From a bacterium (GTDB taxonomy: Bacteria; UBP14; UBA6098; B30-G16), in contig JALTEE010000293.1 in NCBI GenBank assembly GCA_027007865.1, forward strand, positions 1 through 7,294: 7,294 bases of DNA, written 5' to 3'. Shown here piece by piece: positions 1-5,365 of this stretch. The notes below the pieces were generated by a model that was not told the DNA's origin, did no database searches, and worked only from the letters and a program-made list of their open reading frames with translations. Both the position numbers and the translations under genes were made by a program. Each line of letters starts with the position of its first letter. Position 1 is the first letter of the stretch.

Positions 1-25
1 ATGGAAGATGTATTTTTATCGTTTT

Positions 26-60
26 TAGAATAAAAAATTTAGCGCTATACTTTTATTCTA
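26..60. repeat. AT-rich inverted repeat at the end of the zinc-finger gene
   Basis: Perfect 10-bp arms (TAGAATAAAA at 26-35 and TTTTATTCTA at 51-60) flank a 15-nt centre that contains a second palindrome, TAGCGCTA, at 40-47. The stop codon of the zinc-finger-like gene (TAA, 53-55 on the minus strand) lies within the right arm. No T-run follows on either strand, so it is not a classic intrinsic terminator. It could be a weak RNA structure ending that transcript, a protein-binding site, or the edge of a small element. Confidence 0.5.
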
Positions 61-379
61 CCCCTACTAATGTGAGTTCTCCGTTGAGGATACCATTGCA
101 AATTTCAGCGAATCTTCCACCGCTATTTTCATTGAAATCCACAGGAAAATTTTGCAGGTCGATTATGGAAAATACCTTCTTTACCGTTTCTCGTTCACTT
201 GCGACAGGATATTTTCTCTTGCGTCGGCGGTGTTTTCTTGCTTCGCGAGTTGCGATTGCTGCGCATCTGGGAGAACAATACTTTTTCTGATATTTTGCGC
301 CCACTTTGACTTCGAATGTGTTTTCGCAGCCTTCGCGCGCACATTTCCTTTTCTCTATGGGTAATTTTTTTCGTGCCAT
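53..379 (-). CDS. Small zinc-finger-like basic protein, function unknown
   Basis: The product is 108 residues from the ATG at 377-379. I prefer this start over an upstream in-frame start 12 codons earlier because GGGAG lies 8 nt before it. Four cysteines are arranged C13-x4-C18-x16-C35-x3-C39, with the text YCSPRC around the second pair; this is typical of small treble-clef or zinc-ribbon domains. A strongly basic stretch (RKHRRRKRK, about residues 45-54) follows, suggesting nucleic-acid binding. The C-terminal half is acidic to neutral with no motif I recognise. I see no signal peptide or membrane segment. The gene is divergent from the HTH gene at 407-610, with 27 bp between the starts, so the pair may share a control region. 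Function is not assignable; DNA or RNA binding is an inference from the zinc-finger pattern and basic patch. Confidence 0.7.
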   Translation of the reverse strand: MARKKLPIEKRKCAREGCENTFEVKVGAKYQKKYCSPRCAAIATREARKHRRRKRKYPVASERETVKKVFSIIDLQNFPVDFNENSGGRFAEICNGILNGELTLVGVE

Positions 380-406
380 CTTTTGCGCTCCCTTTTTCAT
401 AAAAGT

Positions 407-610
407 ATGCAGCAATTTTTATGCCAAACATCGATAGCTCGAGCATATCGCTATTTAAAATTGAAGCCGCAGACGATATATCACTGGGCGCAGGAAGGAA
501 AAATCCCCGCAGCAAAACTCGGCAGAGAATGGCGATTCAGAAAATCCATTATAGATAGGTGGATTGATGAGAAAATACCACAGTGGAGCGAGCGAAATGG
601 GAGTCACTAA
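407..610 (+). CDS. Excisionase/MerR-type helix-turn-helix DNA-binding protein
   Basis: The product is 67 residues from the first ATG (407); a TTG at 383 would add eight residues. The core fits the excisionase-family HTH (HTH_17): a first helix SIARAYRYL, the turn KLKPQTIYHW as recognition helix, then a wing with GKIPAAKLGREWRF and a final helix KSIIDRWID. Proteins of this type bind DNA as small regulators or recombination directionality factors, or act as DNA-binding partners in toxin-antitoxin and phage modules. No integrase is in view, so an excisionase role cannot be claimed. Neither start has a convincing Shine-Dalgarno. The first helix carries R and Y where the family commonly has E and A. 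A second ATG at 421 in another frame reads MPNIDSSSIS, which also looks like a family N-terminus, so the 5' end may be mutated or wrongly started. Confidence 0.65.
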   Translation: MQQFLCQTSIARAYRYLKLKPQTIYHWAQEGKIPAAKLGREWRFRKSIIDRWIDEKIPQWSERNGSH

Positions 611-614
611 AAAA

Positions 615-631
615 GCAGGTGCAAGACCTGT
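615..631. repeat. Short hairpin after the HTH gene
   Basis: CAGGT at 616-620 and ACCTG at 626-630 can pair around the loop GCAAG, with a possible G-U extension. It lies five bases after the stop codon of the plus-strand HTH gene. No T-run follows, so a terminator role is only possible. Its loop shares the word GCAAG with the stronger hairpin at 649-668, which may mean that both belong to one repeat unit. Confidence 0.4.
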
Positions 632-639
632 CTCTGGTT

Positions 640-668
640 TCTATAAAAGGGCAAGGCAAGCCTTGCCC
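640..668 (-). terminator. Intrinsic terminator of leuS, built from a palindromic repeat
   Basis: GGGCAAGG (649-656) and CCTTGCCC (661-668) form a perfect 8-bp GC-rich stem with a 4-nt loop. Read on the minus strand, the stem begins 14 bases after the leuS stop codon and is followed directly by TTTTATAG, the layout of a rho-independent terminator. On the plus strand no T-run follows. The same palindrome family occurs as dispersed intergenic repeats in several uncultured bacterial lineages, to my recollection. It may therefore be a repeat that also serves as terminator. Confidence 0.7.
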
Positions 669-681
669 CTACCACACATTT

Positions 682-3147
682 TTACACGATTATATTCAAA
701 ATTTTTCCCTTCACATATATGATTTTTTGCATCTGTTTTCCTTCGAGCCATTTTGCAATTTGCGGATTTTCGCGTGCAGCAGATAACGCCGCATCTTGTT
801 CCGCATCGAGTGGAATTGTAATTGTTCCTCGCGCTTTTCCATTCACTTGAACACCGATTTCAATCGTGTTTTCTTTTGCCATTTCTGCATCGAATTTTGG
901 GTATTGGCGCAAAAATACGCTTTGCGAAAATCCGAGTTTTTCGTTCAATTCTTCCGCTAAAAACGGCGCATACGGAGCGAGCAAACGAACAAAATTATCT
1001 GCAATGGTATAATACAGCGGATGCTCTTGAGAAAATTTTTCGGGAATATCGTTTAAAAATTCCATCAGTGCCGCAATTGCGGTGTTGAATGCCATTTTTT
1101 CAGTATCGTCGGAAACCTTCTTTATCGTGCGGTGCAATTTTTTCAGCAATTCGGCGTTTTCATCTGACAGCTCGTCGATTTTCGGAATTTTTTTATCCGT
1201 GGGTTTATACGAAAAACTTTTTTCGATTCGTTTCAAAAATCGCACGGCGCCTTTCACTCCCGATTTCGACCAGAGAATTTCGTGCTCCGGCGGTGCGAAG
1301 AATAGCATCGCAACACGCGCCGCATCGACTCCGATTTCATCGATTAATTCCACAGGCGAGATAACATTTCCCTTCGATTTACTCATAACATCGCCTTTTT
1401 CGTCGAGCACCATTCCGTGATTGAACAATCTTAAAGCGGGTTCGTCGCCGACATTTTTCGGAATATATCCGAGGTCGAACAGCATTTTATGAATGAAGCG
1501 GAAATAGATGAGATGTCCTGTGGCGTGTTCCGCGCCGCCGATGTATAGGTCTATTGGCAGCCATTTTTGCGCATTTTCTCGCGAAAACGGCTTTTCCTCG
1601 TTCTTCGCATCGACATATCGCAGATAATACCACGATGAGCAGACGAAAGTGTCCATCGTGTCGGGGTCGCGCCTTGCAGGACCGCCGCACTTTGGACAGG
1701 TCGTCTCGATAAAGTCGGGAACATCTTCGAGTGGAGAACGACCCTTCGGAATGAAATCCACTTTGTGCTCGGGCGGAAGCATCACAGGCAACTGTTCTTC
1801 AGGAACGGGAACGATACCACATTTTTCGCAGTGAACCATTGGGATGGGCGCGCCCCAATATCGCTGGCGAGAAATGAGCCAATCACGGAGATGAAATTCT
1901 TTTTTTGCCCGTGCAAATCCGCGTTCCGCACCGTATTCCGTTACTTTCAAAATCCCGTCCTGTGACGGAGTGCCGTCGAAAGTTTTTGAATTTACCATTA
2001 TCCCGGGTTCTGTAAATGCTTCTGTCATCGTATCTGGGTCGAGTTTTTTATCGGGCGGTTCGATAACCACGATAATAGGAATGTCATATTTTTTCGCAAA
2101 CTCGAAATCTCGCTGGTCGTGAGCAGGAACAGCCATAACCGCTCCCGTGCCATACGATGCGAGAACATAATCCGCCACCCATATTTGCGCCTTTTCGCCA
2201 TTGTATGGATTTATGCAATACAGTCCTGTAAAAACGCCGTCCTTTTCTTGCTCCGCCGAAGTGCGCTCGATTTCCGTCCGATGAAGCGACTTTTCAATAT
2301 ATTCGTCCACCGCCATTCGATATTCTTGCGGAATATATCGCAAAATCTTTTTCATTATTTTTGCATCGGGCGCAATGGACATAAATGTTACGCCGTAAAT
2401 CGTGTCGGGGCGCGTCGTAAAAATCGGCAGAGTAATATCCGTTCCGTCGATGCGGAAATCGACTTCTGCGCCTTCGCTTCTGCCAATCCAATTTCGCTGC
2501 AGTGTGATTATGTTCGATGGCCATTTGCCTTCGAGTTTATCGAGGTCGTCGAGCAGCCGCTCCGCGTAATCGGTGATGCGCACAAACCATTGTTCCAATT
2601 CGCGCTTTTCCACAGGGGTATTGCATCGCCAACATTTCCCCGAAATAACCTGTTCGTTTGCCAGAACCGTTTTGCAGTGCGGACACCAGTTCACAGCGGA
2701 AAAATCGCGATAAACGAGTCCCGCTTCGACGAGTTTGAGGAAAATCCACTGCGTCCATTTATAATAGTCGGCGTCGCAGGTGCGGACTTCGCGCTCCCAA
2801 TCGTAAGAAATCCCGAGCCGTTTCAATGTCGCCTTGCCCGTTTCGATATTATTGTGCGTCCATTCGCTCGGGGACATATTTCGTTTGAGCGCCGCCTGTT
2901 CCGCAGGAAGTCCGAACGCGTCCCAACCGAACGGGTGCAGAATATCGTATCCTTTCATCCGCAGAAATCGCCAGACGACATCGCCGACGGAATAATTGCG
3001 AAAATGCCCGATGTGAATATCCCCCGATGGATACGCATACATTTCGAGCAGGTAAAATTTATTCTGCGGATTTTCCGGTGTATCGTGCAGACCGATTTCA
3101 TCCCATTTCTTGCGCCATTTTTCCTCTATTTCTTGGAAATTATTCAT
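682..3147 (-). CDS. leuS: Leucyl-tRNA synthetase
   Basis: This class Ia aminoacyl-tRNA synthetase charges tRNA-Leu with leucine in the cytoplasm and is essential. The 821 residues match the usual bacterial length. The signature HIGH is at residues 45-48 (within YPSGDIHIGH), and the second catalytic motif MSKSK is near residues 588-592. The inserted CP1 editing domain is present, with TTRPDT and the downstream MAVPAHDQRD motif, so proofreading should be intact. Cysteine pairs WCPHC and CWRC, then HCEKC and CPKC, mark zinc-binding modules. The C-terminal tRNA-binding region (VQVNGKARG) is complete. The ATG at 3145-3147 has GGGAG 7 nt upstream. The gene stands alone, with a 3' hairpin terminator at 640-668. 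It carries about 29 TCGA tetramers in 2.47 kb, the host-like composition against which other genes can be compared. Confidence 0.98.
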   Translation of the reverse strand: MNNFQEIEEKWRKKWDEIGLHDTPENPQNKFYLLEMYAYPSGDIHIGHFRNYSVGDVVWRFLRMKGYDILHPFGWDAFGLPAEQAALKRNMSPSEWTHNNIETGKATLKRLGISYDWEREVRTCDADYYKWTQWIFLKLVEAGLVYRDFSAVNWCPHCKTVLANEQVISGKCWRCNTPVEKRELEQWFVRITDYAERLLDDLDKLEGKWPSNIITLQRNWIGRSEGAEVDFRIDGTDITLPIFTTRPDTIYGVTFMSIAPDAKIMKKILRYIPQEYRMAVDEYIEKSLHRTEIERTSAEQEKDGVFTGLYCINPYNGEKAQIWVADYVLASYGTGAVMAVPAHDQRDFEFAKKYDIPIIVVIEPPDKKLDPDTMTEAFTEPGIMVNSKTFDGTPSQDGILKVTEYGAERGFARAKKEFHLRDWLISRQRYWGAPIPMVHCEKCGIVPVPEEQLPVMLPPEHKVDFIPKGRSPLEDVPDFIETTCPKCGGPARRDPDTMDTFVCSSWYYLRYVDAKNEEKPFSRENAQKWLPIDLYIGGAEHATGHLIYFRFIHKMLFDLGYIPKNVGDEPALRLFNHGMVLDEKGDVMSKSKGNVISPVELIDEIGVDAARVAMLFFAPPEHEILWSKSGVKGAVRFLKRIEKSFSYKPTDKKIPKIDELSDENAELLKKLHRTIKKVSDDTEKMAFNTAIAALMEFLNDIPEKFSQEHPLYYTIADNFVRLLAPYAPFLAEELNEKLGFSQSVFLRQYPKFDAEMAKENTIEIGVQVNGKARGTITIPLDAEQDAALSAARENPQIAKWLEGKQMQKIIYVKGKILNIIV

Positions 3148-3182
3148 TCTTAAACTCCCATTCGATAGTAAAATTCCGCTTC

Positions 3183-3210
3183 AATCTAAAATATTTTTAG
3201 AATGATGCAA
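3183..3210 (-). promoter_or_regulatory. Weak candidate leuS promoter with palindrome between the boxes
   Basis: On the minus strand TTGCAT (3205-3210) and TAGATT (3183-3188) are spaced 16 nt apart, a modest match to the sigma-70 boxes, about 35 bp upstream of the leuS ATG. A 7-bp-arm palindrome, TCTAAAA-TAT-TTTTAGA, occupies 3185-3201, almost filling the spacer. The palindrome could be an operator or simply AT-rich promoter DNA. Confidence 0.35.
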
Positions 3211-3222
3211 CAAAATTTATAA

Positions 3223-3309
3223 ATGAATCGAGATGAGATTGAAAAGCGTTTTAAATATCGGTATGAATATGATATGAAGTTTCCATATTTTATAATTAGA
3301 GATTGCTGA
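3223..3309 (+). CDS. Possible 28-residue ORF or truncated gene start
   Basis: An ATG at 3223 opens a 28-codon frame that starts MNRDEIEKRFKYRYEYD and ends IIRDC before TGA. Its charged, aromatic-rich composition looks more protein-like than random AT-rich sequence. It has no Shine-Dalgarno. Its last four codons overlap the left inverted repeat of the block at 3299-3424, so it might be the 5' remnant of a gene cut off by that block. I recognise no homologue, and chance is a real alternative. Confidence 0.2.
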   Translation: MNRDEIEKRFKYRYEYDMKFPYFIIRDC

Positions 3310-3424
3310 TTTTTGTTACTTTTAGTATGTTTTATCGAGCAGGACGCTCGATTTACCAATAAAAAATGATAACCACAGCGTCTCGCTGTGGAATTGCTCT
3401 AAAATAATATTTTTCAGCAATCTC
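3299..3424. repeat. 126-bp block bounded by 11-bp inverted repeats, with two hairpins inside
   Basis: GAGATTGCTGA at 3299-3309 is the exact reverse complement of TCAGCAATCTC at 3414-3424. Between them lie two separate perfect hairpins: ATCGAGC-AGGAC-GCTCGAT (3334-3352) and CCACAGCG-TCT-CGCTGTGG (3373-3391). The right end is two bases from the stop codon of the methyltransferase gene. This layout suits either a small non-autonomous mobile element or a structured 3' region of the methyltransferase transcript. No target-site duplication is evident. The gap between leuS and the methyltransferase (3148-3426) contains nothing else besides the weak promoter and the tiny ORF listed. Confidence 0.5.
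3361..3391 (-). terminator. Possible terminator of the methyltransferase gene
   Basis: The 8-bp stem CCACAGCG/CGCTGTGG with a 3-nt loop is stable. On the minus strand it is followed, after TTATC, by ATTTTTT. The seven-base gap before the T-run is longer than ideal, so termination is plausible but not sure. It starts 36 bases past the methyltransferase stop codon. Confidence 0.4.
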
Positions 3425-3426
3425 AA

Positions 3427-4683
3427 TTAAGCAATTTTTTTCATCACCACGATAAATTCTTGCATCATAGTATTATCGATTTTGCCTGAAATATTCGAAG
3501 GGCTATTTCGCAGCGCCATTCGTTTGTTTGGAATCGAGCGCTTAAATGTATCGATATGCTCGAATCCAAAATGCCTAAAAAAATCACGAATTGCGGCATC
3601 TGTCGGTAAAAGTGTATTTTTAACCTTTCTATTCGCAATAACATAGCAGGCATAGCCGCCGGATTTGACTACTTTTGACACATTCGAAATGGAATCGAAC
3701 AGGTCATTGTAGAATGCGATGACTTCCAGTGTTCGATTTTCATCTTTTTGTCTTATAATATCGATTGTTTTGTTCAACTCGGCGCTTGGAAATTTATTGA
3801 TTTTTTTTGCTTTTTGCCCGCCCATCAGTTTTCTATCTGTTTTTTCTGGTTCTTTCATATCCAGCCACGCCGCGGAAAGACGCGAATATTGACCATAAGC
3901 AACTGTTGTGCGGGAATCGCCGTATGGCGGAGATGTGATAATAATATCTACACTGGATGGACTGACATATTCTTCAGGAATTTCTATAACCGAATTGAAA
4001 TTATAGATTTTTACTCTCGACTTGGTGGCATCACCGTCTATTATCCTTGCGAATTCTCCTAATCCTCTGCGATTTCTCAAAAGTTTCGATATCATTATAC
4101 CAAAAACATCGGGGGAAAAATTTTTAAGTTTTTCTGGTTTGTATCTGAATAGTTTAAATTCATTATTTCTTGTGTTCGAGCTTTCTCTAACTGTTTCACT
4201 AAAAGCAATTTGAAAAAATAGCCGAGATGAATCGTCTTCGATTTCATTAATAAAATTTTTCAATCGAGCAAGTTTTTCGATAACCTCAGGCTTAAACCAA
4301 AATTCCAAATTTTTTATTCCTTCGATTTTTGGCAATGATGAAAAAGCGAGAGATTTTGATGTTAGAGAAAATTTCCGGAACTCTGAAATCTGTTTATTTA
4401 GCTCTTTGAGATTTGGAATAGTTGTTTTTGCTTTGGCAATCAAGCAGGCAAGTGGATTCAAATCCGTTCCGATAGAATTTATCCCTCTTATTTTAGCTTC
4501 GACTAATGAAGTTCCCGTTCCACAATAGGGGTCGAAAAGAAGTTTCGCGTTTTTTCCGAACATATCGAGCAATTTTGCCGCGATTTGTGGAATCATTCGT
4601 GCGGGATAATCATGATAACAATGAGTTAGTTGGCGAGTATCCGCTCCTTTGAATGTCCAATCGTCCTTTTCCTTTGTTTCCAT
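3427..4683 (-). CDS. Type II DNA methyltransferase, probably cytosine-N4
   Basis: This 418-residue SAM-dependent DNA methyltransferase modifies an exocyclic amino group. Seen in order: motif X-like HCYHDYPARMIPQ (21-33); motif I FDPYCGTGT (50-58), the SAM-binding loop; the acidic motif II region GTDLNPLA (72-79); a long variable section (about 90-245) that probably holds target recognition; catalytic motif IV TSPPY (250-254), followed by GDSRTT. TSPPY is typical of N4-cytosine enzymes, while N6-adenine enzymes usually have D/NPPY. Together with an MvaI/BcnI-family endonuclease about 1.9 kb upstream in the transcription direction, it should protect the host at the same site. The ATG at 4681-4683 has no Shine-Dalgarno. 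The same frame stays open upstream to a TAG at 4738-4740 and reads YYFDDYNPFPE just before this ATG, so a longer N-terminus from a rare start codon cannot be excluded. Base composition resembles leuS. Confidence 0.88.
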   Translation of the reverse strand: METKEKDDWTFKGADTRQLTHCYHDYPARMIPQIAAKLLDMFGKNAKLLFDPYCGTGTSLVEAKIRGINSIGTDLNPLACLIAKAKTTIPNLKELNKQISEFRKFSLTSKSLAFSSLPKIEGIKNLEFWFKPEVIEKLARLKNFINEIEDDSSRLFFQIAFSETVRESSNTRNNEFKLFRYKPEKLKNFSPDVFGIMISKLLRNRRGLGEFARIIDGDATKSRVKIYNFNSVIEIPEEYVSPSSVDIIITSPPYGDSRTTVAYGQYSRLSAAWLDMKEPEKTDRKLMGGQKAKKINKFPSAELNKTIDIIRQKDENRTLEVIAFYNDLFDSISNVSKVVKSGGYACYVIANRKVKNTLLPTDAAIRDFFRHFGFEHIDTFKRSIPNKRMALRNSPSNISGKIDNTMMQEFIVVMKKIA

Positions 4684-4706
4684 TTCGGGGAATGGGTTAT
4701 AGTCAT
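4626..4706 (-). other. Possible upstream ORF overlapping the methyltransferase start
   Basis: The ATG of the endonuclease gene lies inside the duplicated block, and the methyltransferase copy of the block keeps that ATG (4704-4706). Here it opens a 26-codon frame beginning MTITHSP that runs out of frame across the methyltransferase start and stops at TAA (4626-4628). It could reduce or couple methyltransferase translation, or be a relic of the duplication. The peptide has no recognisable domain. Confidence 0.3.
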
Positions 4707-4759
4707 CGAAGTAATATTGTATAATTTTGATATGAGACTATTTTTTCTATAAATAAATG
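4690..4759. repeat. Duplicated control block, copy 1, before the methyltransferase
   Basis: These 70 bp align to 7225-7294 with 66 identities over 71 columns: three mismatches and one single-base gap on each side. The copy ends 6 bp upstream of the methyltransferase ATG. Shared contents on the minus strand are a -10-like TACAAT (4716-4721), the ATG corresponding to the endonuclease start, and inverted ATAGTC (4699-4704) / GACTAT (4736-4741) half-sites 37 bp centre to centre. A common regulator acting on both R-M genes is the simplest reading. Confidence 0.85.
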
Positions 4760-4781
4760 GTTGATAAATTTTTGCAAGAGA

Positions 4782-4810
4782 AATGTATTAAAGTTGACAT
4801 ATTTTGTCAA
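4782..4810 (-). promoter_or_regulatory. Candidate methyltransferase promoter with palindrome over the -35 box
   Basis: On the minus strand TTGACA (4805-4810, perfect -35) and TACATT (4782-4787) are 17 nt apart. Initiation near 4775 would give a roughly 90-nt leader through the duplicated block to the methyltransferase ATG. The -35 box is one arm of the palindrome TTGACA-TATTT-TGTCAA (4794-4810), and a further plus-strand TTGACA follows at 4817-4822. The palindrome may be an operator. This promoter lies outside the duplicated block, so the methyltransferase may have two promoters. Confidence 0.5.
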
Positions 4811-5008
4811 AAATACTTGACAGCGAAACTTTTATATATTTTTTGCGGGAAATTTCACAAAGGGAGGTTTTAGAAAAGGCTTGTTCATTTCGATGTTGTG
4901 TCTACACATCATTAAAACTAATAACTCTATTGACAAAAAGCCCAAAGATAAGTTTCACGCTTCTACCACATTCGTTGTATATTATTCATATCAGAGGTTT
5001 TTCCAGCG

Positions 5009-5365
5009 CTAAACATATTCTACAACAGCAGATATCGCAGTGGCAATTTCTTCCATTTTTTGGGCAGAGGTTATTCCCATGCGGGATACAAATCTTTGTA
5101 TATCAATACCGCGCAATTGCAAAACATCTACTGCAGATATTTTATTTAGATGATTCATTGAATTTGGTTCTATCTTGATATGCCATATATTTGATTCAAA
5201 CTCGCTTTTCCATCCTGTTATCGGTGCAATAAGTCTCAATGGTAGTTTTCCCAAACCATCAGAGCCAACGACAACAACTGGACGAGTTTTTTGTATCTCA
5301 GCGCCTTTTGTTGGCTCCAAATTCACAATCCATATTTTACCGCGTTTGGGATTAATAGTCGACAA
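5009..5365 (-). CDS. MazF/PemK-family toxin (endoribonuclease)
   Basis: The 118-residue product from TTG matches the MazF/PemK length. Toxins of this family cleave mRNA at short motifs and arrest growth. The N-terminal strand text RGKIWIVNLEPTKGAEI, then KTRPVVVV and LIAPITGW, are family hallmarks. R28 and T50 occupy the positions of the catalytic Arg and Thr of characterised MazF proteins. The chosen start is TTG (5363-5365), because AAGGAGGTGA sits just upstream with 5 nt between AGGAGG and the TTG, and the first residues (STINPKRGKIW) fit family N-termini. A longer frame to 5461 exists but lacks such a site. The gene overlaps the 3' end of the antitoxin gene by 14 nt, so translation is coupled. 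It ends in TAG at 5009-5011. It is TCGA-poor, like its partner and unlike the flanking R-M genes. Confidence 0.9.
   Translation of the reverse strand: MSTINPKRGKIWIVNLEPTKGAEIQKTRPVVVVGSDGLGKLPLRLIAPITGWKSEFESNIWHIKIEPNSMNHLNKISAVDVLQLRGIDIQRFVSRMGITSAQKMEEIATAISAVVEYV

Larger units (their letters stand above)
4684..5008. other. Gap between toxin and methyltransferase genes
   Basis: This 325-bp AT-rich stretch has no convincing gene. From the right: nothing recognisable from 4840 to 5008 (no hairpin terminator after the toxin stop was found); a cluster of three TTGACA words in both orientations at 4794-4822; a candidate minus-strand promoter at 4782-4810; and the duplicated control block at 4690-4759. 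Confidence 0.6.

Noticed and set aside
2119..3153. 344-codon open frame on the plus strand
   Set aside because: It is antisense to the 5' third of leuS, has no domain text, and is explained by the codon use of leuS. The other plus-strand frames over leuS are the same kind of shadow.
4894..5013. 39-codon plus-strand ORF preceded at a distance by GGGAGG
   Set aside because: The spacing of over 20 nt to the ATG is too long and the peptide looks random; not enough to call a gene.
4804..5178. 124-codon plus-strand frame across the toxin-methyltransferase gap
   Set aside because: It starts at a TTG without a ribosome-binding site, its second half is antisense to the toxin gene, and no motif is visible.
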